Below, in pieces: positions 28,129 through 37,062 of a stretch of 64,000 bases of DNA. A program made the position numbers and the translations under genes. Source of the stretch: Terriglobus aquaticus (GTDB lineage Bacteria > Acidobacteriota > Terriglobia > Terriglobales > Acidobacteriaceae). The notes beneath the pieces were generated by a model. The model saw only the letters and a list, made by a program, of their open reading frames with translations. It was not told the origin of the DNA and searched no databases. The stretch spans positions 1,116,001-1,180,000 of the forward strand of contig NZ_JAGSYB010000001.1 of NCBI RefSeq assembly GCF_025685415.1, in the 5' to 3' direction. The first letter of the stretch is position 1. The number at the start of each line of letters is the position of its first letter.

Positions 28129-28140
28129 GCAAAGCTTTGC
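28129..28140. promoter_or_regulatory. Candidate operator upstream of the TonB receptor
   Basis: Perfect 12-bp palindrome GCAAAGCTTTGC, extending to 16 of 18 symmetric positions. It resembles LacI-family operators with a GC centre and the AA..TT core seen near the mannosidase. It lies about 205 bp upstream of the receptor start, far for direct repression. Regulation is inferred. Confidence 0.35.
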
Positions 28141-28146
28141 GCGCAC

Positions 28147-28178
28147 AAAAGGCCGGGCGCACAGCGGTGAAGCGCCCC
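28147..28178 (-). terminator. Possible terminator after the mannosidase
   Basis: Six-base stem GGGCGC (28155-28160) and GCGCCC (28172-28177) with an 11-base loop. On the minus strand it is followed after a few bases by TTTTGTG. It lies about 40 bp beyond the mannosidase stop. Short stem, so moderate support. Confidence 0.45.
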
Positions 28179-28215
28179 GCCGAACTGGCTGGACGCGCTT
28201 CACCGACGCACGCGC

Positions 28216-31200
28216 TTATGGGCGTTTGTAAGTAATCCGCACCGTCTGAATCTGGTACGGTTCGACCGGCACCTCAACTGCGTTGCCGGATACGTTCAAT
28301 GCACCGCCTTCAGGACGCTCCATCAGATTGGCCACAGTTGCGCCCGTTGCGCCGCTTGGCAGCATTACTCGCACCATGCCGCGCTCGCCGGCCCACTCGT
28401 ACATGCGAACGATCAGAGCATCGCCGTCCTCGGCCTTCTTCACTGCCGTGACGGTCACGTTCTTCGCATCCACAGCCACGAATGAATGCTCCGATTTCCA
28501 GTCACCTTCGTGCCGGTCCACCTGCATGGCGCGCAGGCCGTAGTTGAACTCGTAGCCGTGCTCCACACTACCGGCCTCCTTCCACGTTCCGGCGTGGGGA
28601 AACAATGCATAGCTGAACTGGTGGCGCTCGCGATCAGCGTCCGGATCAGGCCAAGTGGGCGAACGCAGCAGCGTGAGCCGTAACTGGTTCCCCACTGCGT
28701 CGTAGCCGTACTTGGAGTTGTTGATCAGGCTGAACCCATGCTTGCCGTCGCCCAGGTCCGCCCACCTCATTGCAGGCACTTCGAACTGCGCCTTCTCGAA
28801 GCTGTTATTGCGAGTGGTGGGCCGCTCGATAGTTCCATACGGAATCTCGTAGGTCGCAGCCGGGCCCGTTGCTGCCAGCGGAAATGCTGCCTTCAACAGC
28901 ACATGGGTCTCGTGCCAATCGATGTCGTTCTTCACGACGGCATGATCCGAGTTCGCATAAAGGATGATGTCCTGCGTGATGGTCGAGTTCTGCCAATGCC
29001 GCGTCACGCGAACCACGGACCGCAGCGGTCCTGACTCGGTCATGCTCACCTGGTCGACCGTGTGCAACAGTGTCGGCGCTACATCAAACGTTCCGGGATC
29101 GACGTTCCAGGCGTCGTAATCCTTTGGCGTGTCTTTGAAGGCCTGCAGTTCGTTGCCGCATCCACCCTGCGCGATCGCGTCGTAGCCAGATTGCTTGTCG
29201 ACCATCGACGTGATGCAGCCCGTCTGCGGGTCGACCACCACACGCAAGCGCGCATTCTCAAGCGTAGTCCCCTTGCTCACAAGGTCGGACCCAAACTTCG
29301 CATGTCCCTGCGTAACTTCCAGCACCTTGTAACCCAGCGACGGCACGGCGCTCACGTCCATCAGCACGGTCGCGCTGTGGGTCGCCGCGTTGCGATCCAC
29401 AACTTCTGCCGGTACCGGCTTCCCTGCCGCATCCTGCACTGCGATTTCATTCACCTCGCCTGAGGGGAACTGCACCGTCGTTTCCACCAGGCCCGAGCGT
29501 TCCGCTGCCAACGGATTCATCACAACCACCGGAACGCCATTCTTCACGCGCGTGTCCATGTGCGAGGTCAGCGTCTTCAGCGATGCCTGGCTGATCTCAT
29601 TCGTCGACCAGTGCACCTGGTCGTAGTCTTTCTGTGCTTCCCGGTAAATGGTGCCGATTCCGGAGCCTGCCGCCAGGTCATGGAACTGGTTGAACAGCAC
29701 CAGCTTCCACGCATCGGTAAAGCGCGTCGTCGGATATGAGCTTCCGTTCAGCCAAGCCAGCGACGCATACTTCTCCGCATTCAGAACCCATTCCTCACTG
29801 TCGCGCATGTTGCGCTTGTGATCCGCCTGAGAGGTGAACACTCCGCGGTGATACTCCAGGTACAGTTCTGAGTTCCAGGTCGGAACGGTGATCTGCCCAG
29901 CCGGCGGTGCGGGCAAAGCTGTATTGCCGCTGGCCAGGGTCTTGTAGTTCCACGTCGGCGATTCCTTTGCGATCTGGTTCTCCACCTTCGTAAAGAACGG
30001 CTGTGCCGTACCGAACTCCTCGTGCGCCGCTACCCGTCCCGGCTCCATCCAGTGCAGGCCCTCATCCAACATCGTGCGCGTCGGACCGCCACCGTGGTCG
30101 CCAACCCCGTACAGATCCAGCATGGTCGTCGTGCCCGGGTCGCGCGCGACTGCCTGCTGGAAGTCTCGTGCCAATCGCACAGGATTCACATTGTCGTTCG
30201 CGTAGTCGTGTGGGAAGTAGGTCAACACCTTGCTGCCGTCCGGCGACTGCCACCAGAACAGCTTCAGCGGCAACTGGTTTGTGTCGTTCCACGTCATCTT
30301 CTGGGTTACGAAGTAGTCGATGCCGGAACGCTTGTAGATCTGCGGTAGCTGCCAGTTGTATCCAAAGGAGTCGGGATTCCAGCCGATCCGCGTCGTTCGG
30401 CCATACAGCTTCTGAAAGGTCTGCTGCCCAACCAGGATCTGCCGCACCAGCGACTCGCCGTCCGGCATGTTCAGGTCCGGCTCCAGCCACATTCCTCCCA
30501 CCAGCTCCCAACGGCCCTCCTGGACGCGCTGCTTAATCTGCGCATTCAGCTCGGGATACTTATCCGCCATCCACTGGCTGTACGCCGCCGCAGACTGCGT
30601 GTAGGTGTACGTCGGGTATTCGCTCATCAACTGGGCGGCGGTACCAAAGGTACGCTTCACCACATCGACGGTCTCGGTCCACGGCCAGAGCCACGCGGCG
30701 TCAATGTGCGAGTTGCCCGTCAGGTGCAGCGTTGCCGTCTGCAGCAGCGGACGCACCGCCTCCAGCGTCGTGTGAGCGCGCTTCAGCGAAGCATCGAACG
30801 CCGCCTGGTTGTGCTGGTCCAGCGCAGACACATCAATCTGCTGAATCGCTTTCGATAGCACATCCAGGTTTGCCGGTCCTGCTCCGAGCGCTGGCAGCAG
30901 GTGTGAGGCGCTGGCCAGTTCTTGCCGCAGGTCGTCCGGATTCGGGCGATTCGGAGCGAACGTTACCTTCATCTCCACCCGATCAAAGGTCTTCTCGTCC
31001 ACCGTCGGCAGCAGCTTCACCGCCACTTGGATCTTTTCTCCCGGTTTGGCAGCATGGAAGAGCTGCACCTGCTCCAGGTCGTCGCCCAGCGCAACCCGCC
31101 GGCCGTCGAAATACAAGATCTCCGGCATCGGGCCATTCGCCGACGCGCGGAAGCGGAAGCTGACGTCCGCTCCGGTCAGGTCGTACCCGTGCAGGGTCTG

Positions 31201-31494
31201 CGGGATCTCGATCGTTCGCCGGTACCAGACCGCGCCCTTCCCTGCCTTGCTCCCGGGCTTTGCCGTTGGCCAGGCGCTGTCATCCAGCGTGACCGCCTCG
31301 CCGTGCGGCACATCGCCCTCGTGCACCCGCCAGGGAGCGTCCGGGAGCGTGTTCAACTGCTCCAGCCGGGTCAGCTTTTCCTGCTGCGCAGCGGTCAGCG
31401 GACCGCTGGTATCGTGCGGTGCTTGGCCAAAAGTGGTGGCTGCCACAGCAAGACTGCATGCCAGCAAACGGAGGCGAGAGACAACAAGAGTCAC
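28216..31494 (-). CDS. Secreted alpha-mannosidase, GH38
   Basis: 1092 aa retaining glycosidase that uses zinc and removes alpha-mannose. Signal peptide at 1-25 (ACSLAVAATTFGQA). A beta-sandwich domain at about 70-170 precedes the GH38 catalytic barrel. Active-site signatures are intact: SHIDAAWLWPW (zinc His and Asp), GGMWLEPDLNMPDGES, and IGWNPDSFGYNWQLPQ, which carries the aspartate nucleophile. The mid domain and C-terminal beta domains follow (FGSDLVSKGTTLENARLRV; YAWAGERG-like end). It is longer than cytosolic family members because of the N-terminal extension. A LacI regulator is divergent and an operator-like dyad lies 23 bp upstream of the start. Confidence 0.93.
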   Translation of the reverse strand: MTLVVSRLRLLACSLAVAATTFGQAPHDTSGPLTAAQQEKLTRLEQLNTLPDAPWRVHEGDVPHGEAVTLDDSAWPTAKPGSKAGKGAVWYRRTIEIPQTLHGYDLTGADVSFRFRASANGPMPEILYFDGRRVALGDDLEQVQLFHAAKPGEKIQVAVKLLPTVDEKTFDRVEMKVTFAPNRPNPDDLRQELASASHLLPALGAGPANLDVLSKAIQQIDVSALDQHNQAAFDASLKRAHTTLEAVRPLLQTATLHLTGNSHIDAAWLWPWTETVDVVKRTFGTAAQLMSEYPTYTYTQSAAAYSQWMADKYPELNAQIKQRVQEGRWELVGGMWLEPDLNMPDGESLVRQILVGQQTFQKLYGRTTRIGWNPDSFGYNWQLPQIYKRSGIDYFVTQKMTWNDTNQLPLKLFWWQSPDGSKVLTYFPHDYANDNVNPVRLARDFQQAVARDPGTTTMLDLYGVGDHGGGPTRTMLDEGLHWMEPGRVAAHEEFGTAQPFFTKVENQIAKESPTWNYKTLASGNTALPAPPAGQITVPTWNSELYLEYHRGVFTSQADHKRNMRDSEEWVLNAEKYASLAWLNGSSYPTTRFTDAWKLVLFNQFHDLAAGSGIGTIYREAQKDYDQVHWSTNEISQASLKTLTSHMDTRVKNGVPVVVMNPLAAERSGLVETTVQFPSGEVNEIAVQDAAGKPVPAEVVDRNAATHSATVLMDVSAVPSLGYKVLEVTQGHAKFGSDLVSKGTTLENARLRVVVDPQTGCITSMVDKQSGYDAIAQGGCGNELQAFKDTPKDYDAWNVDPGTFDVAPTLLHTVDQVSMTESGPLRSVVRVTRHWQNSTITQDIILYANSDHAVVKNDIDWHETHVLLKAAFPLAATGPAATYEIPYGTIERPTTRNNSFEKAQFEVPAMRWADLGDGKHGFSLINNSKYGYDAVGNQLRLTLLRSPTWPDPDADRERHQFSYALFPHAGTWKEAGSVEHGYEFNYGLRAMQVDRHEGDWKSEHSFVAVDAKNVTVTAVKKAEDGDALIVRMYEWAGERGMVRVMLPSGATGATVANLMERPEGGALNVSGNAVEVPVEPYQIQTVRITYKRP

Positions 31495-31516
31495 AGGTAC
31501 ATCCCCTTGGCCATGA

Positions 31517-31530
31517 TGGAATCGTTTCCA
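31517..31530. promoter_or_regulatory. LacI-type operator near the mannosidase start
   Basis: Perfect 14-bp dyad TGGAATCGTTTCCA, matching the LacI-family centre AANCGNTT. It sits 23 bp upstream of the mannosidase ATG, where a bound repressor would block transcription or its initiation. It shares the pattern TGNAANCGNTTNCA with the site at 31637. Confidence 0.6.
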
Positions 31531-31636
31531 CCGAGGCTTATGATTTCAGACAGGCTGCCATAGTAGCGCATCGACCACACCTTCGTCCCTGCCTTTCACA
31601 TATTCCCGCTCCCGCACCACAATCTGCACAATTGCG

Positions 31637-31650
31637 TGAAACCGCTTGCA
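31637..31650. promoter_or_regulatory. Second LacI-type operator, before the regulator gene
   Basis: TGAAACCGCTTGCA, fitting TGNAANCGNTTNCA with an intact CG centre. It lies about 47 bp before the chosen regulator start and 107 bp from the first site, suggesting autoregulation and possible looping between the two. Confidence 0.5.
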
Positions 31651-31696
31651 TTCCCGCCGCGTCTCTCAGATATTCCTGATGGCCCGTGAAGTCGGG

Positions 31697-32779
31697 ATGG
31701 TCAGTGCGTCGGATCGGAACGTGTCGATACCCTTTGACGTAGCCAAATTGGAGGATGTAGCGCGAAAGGCGGGCGTCTCAAACGCCACGGCTTCTCGTGC
31801 CCTCAGCGGCGCAGGCAAAGTCAGCGACACCGCGCGCCGGCGCATCCTGGAAGCGGCTAAGCAACTGAGTTACACCCCGAACCGCAGCGCACAGGCGCTC
31901 AAGGGTGGTCGCTCCGGCATGATCGGCATGGTCGTGCCCAATCTGTCCGACCTCTTCTTCGCCAGTTGCGTCAACGCGGTCGAGGCGGTTGCGATGCGCA
32001 ACTCCTCACTCCTGGTCGTGGCAGCCACGCACGACCGCGCAGACCGCACCGTCGATGCCATGAAGCGGCTGCTCGATCACCGTGTGGACGGCCTCGTCCT
32101 TGGTTGCAGCGAGTACCTTACGCCGCTGCTCACACGCACCCTGCGAGCGCTGCCCGTTCCGGTCGTCGGCATCGACGCTCCTCTGACCAAGGCCGGCCGT
32201 CCGTCGGTGCTGATCGACAACAGCGCCGCCGCCCAACGGGCGACCGAACACCTGATCGCAAACGGCTATCAGCGCATCATCAGCGTTCAGGTAGAGCCCA
32301 CGCTCTACACCATGAAAGAGCGCCAGCTCGGCTACGAACGCGCCATGCGCGACGCTGGACTGACCCCGGAAACGCGCCACGTGCCAGACGCAACAGCAGC
32401 GCAAGCATTGCTGCGCGACCATCAGGATGGCCGAACCAGGCGGGCCTTCCTGGTGGGCAATGAGCTCGGGGCACGATACATGATCGGCGCTGCCAAGCAG
32501 CTCTCCTTGAGCATGCCCAAAGATTTCGCCATGGTAAGCTTCGACGACTTCGAACTCGCCGGCTTCCTCGAGACTCCGCTCACCGTGATCAGTCAGCCAA
32601 CCACCCTCATCGGCGAAGCCGCGGCCACGAAGCTGTTTCGGCATATGCTGCACGGGACGGCAGCAAACAGCGATTCGGAAGGCGAACTGGAGACCATTCT
32701 CGAGGCCAGCCTCGTCATTCGAGGCTCGTCCATCTGCCGGCCGAGCCCCCATGACTCGCGACGCTCTACCCACACGTAG
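31697..32779 (+). CDS. LacI-family transcriptional regulator
   Basis: 360 aa from ATG 31697. A TTG at 31646 extends the frame but overlaps an operator-like site; ATG 31679 is also possible. The N-terminal HTH is clear (KLEDVARKAGVSNATASRAL) with the hinge helix region YTPNRSAQALKGGRS. The periplasmic-binding-like sugar domain starts at IGMVVPNLSDLFFA, has VDGLVLGCSEY and ends with FDDFELAGFLETPLTVISQP. It is divergent from the GH38 mannosidase and probably represses it until a mannoside-derived sugar is present. Confidence 0.93.
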   Translation: MVSASDRNVSIPFDVAKLEDVARKAGVSNATASRALSGAGKVSDTARRRILEAAKQLSYTPNRSAQALKGGRSGMIGMVVPNLSDLFFASCVNAVEAVAMRNSSLLVVAATHDRADRTVDAMKRLLDHRVDGLVLGCSEYLTPLLTRTLRALPVPVVGIDAPLTKAGRPSVLIDNSAAAQRATEHLIANGYQRIISVQVEPTLYTMKERQLGYERAMRDAGLTPETRHVPDATAAQALLRDHQDGRTRRAFLVGNELGARYMIGAAKQLSLSMPKDFAMVSFDDFELAGFLETPLTVISQPTTLIGEAAATKLFRHMLHGTAANSDSEGELETILEASLVIRGSSICRPSPHDSRRSTHT

Positions 32780-32847
32780 GCCTCATAGCGTTGTCATCGA
32801 AGCGCCTGATCAACCGCGAGCGGCTCCATTGCACAACCTTTCACAAC

Positions 32848-34212
32848 TCAGCTCTCTTCTTCCGGCAACGAAATCTCGTATTTCGCAAGCTTGTACGTCA
32901 TATCGCTCTTGGAGAGACCGAGCCGACGCGCTGCTTCCGCTTTACGCCCGTGCGTCCGTCCTAACATCTGCACGATCGCACTCTTCTCCCAATCGGCAAG
33001 TGCCTTTCTCAAATCCATCTCTTCCGGCACCGCTGGGTTCGGCGTCGCTGCCGAGGCAGTCGGCAGGTTCACAGAAAAGATCACAGGATCGGCGGACAGG
33101 ATGCACGCACGTTCCAACACGTTCCGCAGCTCACGAACGTTTCCGGGATACCGGTATTCCTGAAGTTCCTTCAAGGCTTTGGCGTGCAGCGTGCGAACAG
33201 GCATTTTCAGGTCGCTGGCGATTTGTTGCAGAAGATGCTTTGCAAGAACAGGGATATCTTCCGCTCGCTCGCGAAGGGGTGGCACCTCCACCGGCACGAC
33301 AGCCAGCCGGTAATAGAGGTCCTGGCGAAAGCGCCCGGCCTCAACCTCTCGCAACAGGTTGCGGTGTGTAGCGAGCAAAACACGAACGTCTACGTCACGA
33401 GACACGGAAGAGCCCAGACGGGTGATCTTGCCTTCAGCCAGCGCGCGCAGCAGCTTTGCCTGCGCGTTTGGTGACATTTCACCGACCTCGTCCAGAAACA
33501 GGGTGCCCTGGTGTGCGGTCTCGAACAGACCGTGTCGCAGCCGGTCTGCACCGGTAAAGGCGCCCTTCTCGTGGCCGAACAGTTCGCTCTCCAGCAAGGT
33601 ATCGGGCAGCGCGGCACAGTTGACCGTGACCAGTGGTTTGGTCGCACGCGCACTCAGCTTGTGGATCGCGCGGGCGACAAGCTCTTTCCCGGTTCCCGTT
33701 TCACCGGTGATAAGCACCGTGGCATCAGTCCGTCCCACGCGCCGAATCAGTTCACGGAGTGCGGCGATCCTGGTCCCGGTTCCGTAGATCTCCCCATCCC
33801 CTTCGAGTGCCTCGACCGTGTTCCGCAGCAGGAGATTTTCCCGGCGAAGCTGTGCGTGCTGTGCAGCTCGAGCTATGACTGCTCTCAGGTTGTCGGCAGC
33901 AAAGGGTTTGGTCAGGAAGTCGAAGGCGCCTTTGCGCATCGCTTCCACGGCCAGCTCCACCGTTCCAAAGGCGGTAAGCAGAACCACCGTTCCCGTGGAG
34001 CCTGCTGACCCCGGCATTTCCAACAGCCGGCTTCCCTCACCATCCGGCAGCTTCTGGTCCGTCAGGATCACATCGAAGTCCTGCTGTTCCAGAGTCTGCT
34101 GAGCCTCTCGAAGAGATTCGACCGAGTGGATCGTATGCCCATCCTGCCGCAGGTGCAGGCCGATCAAGCGACGCATGTTCGGTTCGTCTTCAATAACCAG
34201 CACTCGCGCCAC
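32848..34212 (-). CDS. Sigma54-dependent NtrC-family response regulator
   Basis: 454 aa with three domains. Receiver at 1-120 (VLVIEDEPNMRR, phosphorylation Asp in DVILTDQKLPDGEG, Lys in FLTKPF). AAA+ sigma54-activation domain at about 140-375, with Walker A GETGTGKE, the sigma54-contact loop GAFTGA (ELFGHEKGAFTGAD) and LFLDEVGEMS as Walker B. Fis-type HTH at about 405-450 (GRKAEAARRLGLSKSDMTYK). It starts 4 bp after the histidine kinase stop. The two probably activate the divergent metal-efflux operon, whose upstream region has a sigma54 promoter and dyads. Confidence 0.95.
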   Translation of the reverse strand: MARVLVIEDEPNMRRLIGLHLRQDGHTIHSVESLREAQQTLEQQDFDVILTDQKLPDGEGSRLLEMPGSAGSTGTVVLLTAFGTVELAVEAMRKGAFDFLTKPFAADNLRAVIARAAQHAQLRRENLLLRNTVEALEGDGEIYGTGTRIAALRELIRRVGRTDATVLITGETGTGKELVARAIHKLSARATKPLVTVNCAALPDTLLESELFGHEKGAFTGADRLRHGLFETAHQGTLFLDEVGEMSPNAQAKLLRALAEGKITRLGSSVSRDVDVRVLLATHRNLLREVEAGRFRQDLYYRLAVVPVEVPPLRERAEDIPVLAKHLLQQIASDLKMPVRTLHAKALKELQEYRYPGNVRELRNVLERACILSADPVIFSVNLPTASAATPNPAVPEEMDLRKALADWEKSAIVQMLGRTHGRKAEAARRLGLSKSDMTYKLAKYEISLPEEES

Positions 34213-34216
34213 CCGC

Positions 34217-35689
34217 TCAGCCCTCCACCGCAGATGATTTCAGTTGACCGGCAAACGCTGGCAACTTGAGTTGGAAGCACACCCTGCCCTGTTCGTTCCT
34301 TGCAAGGGTAAGAGTGCCCTCATGAGCCTCGGCGATTCTGCGCGCGATCGAAAGACCAAGCCCCGTTCCTCCGCTCTTCGCGGTAAAGAAGGGCTCGAAG
34401 ATTTGCGGTACGGCATACGCCGGGATACATTCGCCTTCGTTCTCGACCGCAATACAGACCATCTCTGCCTCGCTCGCGCAACGAACTACGATTTCTCCTC
34501 CGGCCGGTGTCGCGTCTATGGCGTTCCGTACTAAATTCAGCAAAGCCTGCTGCAGCCGGTCCTGGTTGCCGAACAACAGCGGGGCATGGGTGACAACGGG
34601 CCGGATAGAAAGCTCCTTCCGGAGTGCCTGTGCCTTCGCGATCGAACACACGTAGCCGATCAATGGCTCAGCTTCCACCTCGCGGCAGGCAAAGCGATCC
34701 GGTTGCGCATAGGAGAGAAACTCGGTCGTCAGTTTCTCCAAACGCTGCGCTTCCGCCAGCGCAATGCGTGACATCTCGTCGCGGTCTTCCTCGGAGAGCG
34801 CAACAGAGCCAGCCGCCTCCATCGCGCTCGAGATGATCGCCACCGGATTTCTGATTTCATGCGCTACCGCGCTGGCCAGTCTGCCGACCGCTGCCAGCTT
34901 CTCTTCCTCGACCAGCCGGGCGCGGGTGGTCTCCAGGTCTTCCATGCGAGCGCGCAGCTCCACGTCTCGCCTTCGCAGCAGGTCTAGTAGCAGCCACACC
35001 AAGGTGCCGACGGTATACAGCAACAATGCCAGTGTCGCTGTCTCCAACAGCTCGCCTAACTGAAAAGGCGGTCGAAAGTGAGCGGCGTAGCTCACCCAAA
35101 GCAAACCGGTCAGCGAAGCCACGGTGGCAGCCATCAGCGTGATGGTGAGCGAAAAGTACAACGCCGCTTCCAGCACAGGCAGGATCAGCAGACCGAAGTA
35201 GTGCGTGTGAAACTGCCGCGTCGCGGCCGCAAGCAGGAATGGTGCCACCACTCCGAGCGTGATCGAAGCACACACCAGCATCCGAGTCCCGCTGCGAGAT
35301 CGCGTCCACTCTTTGCGAGACAGCGCAAGCTCGGCCAAGCGAAGCGAGACAGCAATTGCCGCAACCAGGAACATCGTGCGAGGCGTCGCGAAATGGAAGT
35401 ACGAGAAGCCCAGCTCGACCAGAACGAACACCAGAAGCGCGACCGCGTACACAGCTGCGATCGCCGTTCTCGGAAACAGGGCGCTTGGGAATCGAAACTG
35501 ACTCAGGTCGTTCGTAAGCCGCTCCCCTTTCCGTGTGAAGACTGCAATCGCCTTGCCAATTTCGCCGGCCCAAACTCGGCGTCTGCCCCAGACTTGCGCC
35601 TGCCGGTGTTCGAATGATCGTATCGAACCGTACGAACTTTCGAACGACTCCTCGCCTTCTACCGTCGGCCAAGCTGGGCAATCTAGCAA
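34217..35689 (-). CDS. Membrane sensor histidine kinase (PilS/NtrB-like)
   Basis: Up to 490 aa. About six tightly packed transmembrane helices (residues about 75-235) with no sizeable periplasmic loop, a short coiled linker, HisKA with AVAHEIRNP, the N box NLVRNAIDA, and GTGLGLSIA. The G1 box reads ENEGECIP, with Asn in place of the usual Asp, as in some metal-sensor kinases. The start is unclear: the frame opens with TTG 35689 and has no ATG before helix 1. The first 60 residues look untranslated, and overlap the proposed enhancer dyads. It pairs with the downstream NtrC-type regulator and probably senses metal or envelope state through the membrane. Confidence 0.9.
   Translation of the reverse strand: MLDCPAWPTVEGEESFESSYGSIRSFEHRQAQVWGRRRVWAGEIGKAIAVFTRKGERLTNDLSQFRFPSALFPRTAIAAVYAVALLVFVLVELGFSYFHFATPRTMFLVAAIAVSLRLAELALSRKEWTRSRSGTRMLVCASITLGVVAPFLLAAATRQFHTHYFGLLILPVLEAALYFSLTITLMAATVASLTGLLWVSYAAHFRPPFQLGELLETATLALLLYTVGTLVWLLLDLLRRRDVELRARMEDLETTRARLVEEEKLAAVGRLASAVAHEIRNPVAIISSAMEAAGSVALSEEDRDEMSRIALAEAQRLEKLTTEFLSYAQPDRFACREVEAEPLIGYVCSIAKAQALRKELSIRPVVTHAPLLFGNQDRLQQALLNLVRNAIDATPAGGEIVVRCASEAEMVCIAVENEGECIPAYAVPQIFEPFFTAKSGGTGLGLSIARRIAEAHEGTLTLARNEQGRVCFQLKLPAFAGQLKSSAVEG
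35608..35646. promoter_or_regulatory. Two inverted repeats, candidate enhancer sites for the NtrC-type regulator
   Basis: Adjacent dyads: GTTCGA-N9-TCGAAC (35608-35628) and CGTACGAA-CT-TTCGAACG (35629-35646, 7 of 8 paired). Both share CGAA/TTCG half-sites. They lie 97-135 bp upstream of the predicted sigma54 start site, the usual place for activator binding in this family. Confidence 0.5.
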
Positions 35690-35715
35690 AAACGGCTACA
35701 TCTCGTTTCAACCTT

Positions 35716-35732
35716 TTGGCAAAGTGCATGCA
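35716..35732 (+). promoter_or_regulatory. Sigma54 promoter of the metal-efflux operon
   Basis: TTTGGCAAAGTGCATGCAC contains the invariant GG (35718-35719) and GC (35730-35731) with exactly ten bases between them; the left half TTGGCA is canonical. The predicted start near 35743 leaves a leader of about 30 nt before the chosen ATG at 35773. A sigma54 activator gene is 1.5 kb away. Confidence 0.6.
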
Positions 35733-35772
35733 CTACGCGACTATGGTCCGCTGCGGACCTGCACCATCGGAG

Positions 35773-37062
35773 ATGCCCATCTCGACTGAACAGACCAATA
35801 CCGTTCCTGCCACGCGCTTTCCTCTACGGAGGAGGACGACGGTCCTGGCCGTCCTCGCATCGGCGCTGGCATGGTCCGCTCAGGCGCAGAGCCCTCCCAC
35901 AGCTCCCACTCTGAGTCTCCACGATGCGATCGTCCGCTCACAGGCGAGCCCTCAGGCACACATCAGCCAGGATCAGGTAGACCTCACGCGTGGAGCGGTG
36001 ATACAGGCCGGTCTGGCGCCGAACCCCAGACTCTATCTCCAGTCCGAGGATCTGCGTCCGTGGGCGAGCAACTTCGACTTCCCTAACTCGACGGAGGACT
36101 ACGGCTACGTCGGGCAGCTCTTTGAGTTGGGCGGCAAACGCAGCCGCCGCGTCGACTTCGCGCGCGCCAACGAACGGCAGGCTGAAGCCAACCGCACGCT
36201 GGCCAACCAGCAGATTGCAGGCCGCGTCGCGGCAGCGTATTGGTCCGCTGTCGCGAACGCCGGCATCGAGCAATTGCTGGAGAGAGACCTTTCCGCCGTC
36301 GACGAGATCGCCCGCTACAACCAGGAGCGGGTGAACTCTGGAGCAGGGCGAGGTGTCGACCTGATCCGCGTACAGATCGAACGCGACAGGCTGCGGTTGG
36401 CGCTTGCTACGGCCAAACGTGAAGTGGTCCAAAGCCGGATTGAACTGTTTCGCCAGGTGGGACAAGCGCCCGACGACGCCGTCCGCTTGTCAGACAAGCT
36501 GGACTCCAGCCTCCCGGCACAAACCCAGACACTGGCAACCGTCCTGGCCACGCGCGCAGACCTGGTCGCCGCCCGAGAGGCTGTGCAAGCCGCGGAAGCC
36601 GATGTTCGGCTGCAGCGAGCCGTGGGGGTTCCCGACCTCGATCTACTCGCCGGCTACAAGCGCAATGCAGCGGACAACACGCTCTACAGCAGCCTGCAGC
36701 TGCCGCTCCCTTTTCGAAACCGGAACCAAGGTGAGATTGCCCGCGCACAGGCGTCCGTGCATCTCGCCCAGGACCGCCTCAGGCAGTTGGAACTTTCCGC
36801 TCAGGCCGACATCACTGCCGCACAGCAAGCGTTCCAGCAACAACAGGAGATCGTCCGTGACATCCTTCCCGACATGCGCGCGCGCGCAGCGCAGAACCTG
36901 GCCATCATGGACGACGCCTACCGCTCCGGTGGAGTCGATCTGCTGCGATTTCTCGACGCAGAGCGCACGGCATTCGACGTGGAAGTAAGCGCTTTGCGCA
37001 CACTTGCGGAGTATCAGCAGGCTGGGCTTCGGCTGCAACTTGCCTATGGGATGCAACCATGA
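35773..37062 (+). CDS. Outer-membrane efflux protein, CzcC/CusC-like (TolC family)
   Basis: 429 aa from ATG 35773, which follows CGGAG and lies just inside a predicted sigma54 transcript. Signal peptide with TTVLAVLASALAWSAQAQ. The mature protein has two outer-membrane-efflux repeats with long Gln/Ala-rich helices (EARE..VQAAEADVRLQRA) and the family element PDLDLLAGYKRN followed by LQLPLPFRNRNQGEIA, typical of CzcC-like metal channels. First gene of a five-gene operon; its stop overlaps the adaptor start (ATGA at 37059). Confidence 0.92.
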   Translation: MPISTEQTNTVPATRFPLRRRTTVLAVLASALAWSAQAQSPPTAPTLSLHDAIVRSQASPQAHISQDQVDLTRGAVIQAGLAPNPRLYLQSEDLRPWASNFDFPNSTEDYGYVGQLFELGGKRSRRVDFARANERQAEANRTLANQQIAGRVAAAYWSAVANAGIEQLLERDLSAVDEIARYNQERVNSGAGRGVDLIRVQIERDRLRLALATAKREVVQSRIELFRQVGQAPDDAVRLSDKLDSSLPAQTQTLATVLATRADLVAAREAVQAAEADVRLQRAVGVPDLDLLAGYKRNAADNTLYSSLQLPLPFRNRNQGEIARAQASVHLAQDRLRQLELSAQADITAAQQAFQQQQEIVRDILPDMRARAAQNLAIMDDAYRSGGVDLLRFLDAERTAFDVEVSALRTLAEYQQAGLRLQLAYGMQP

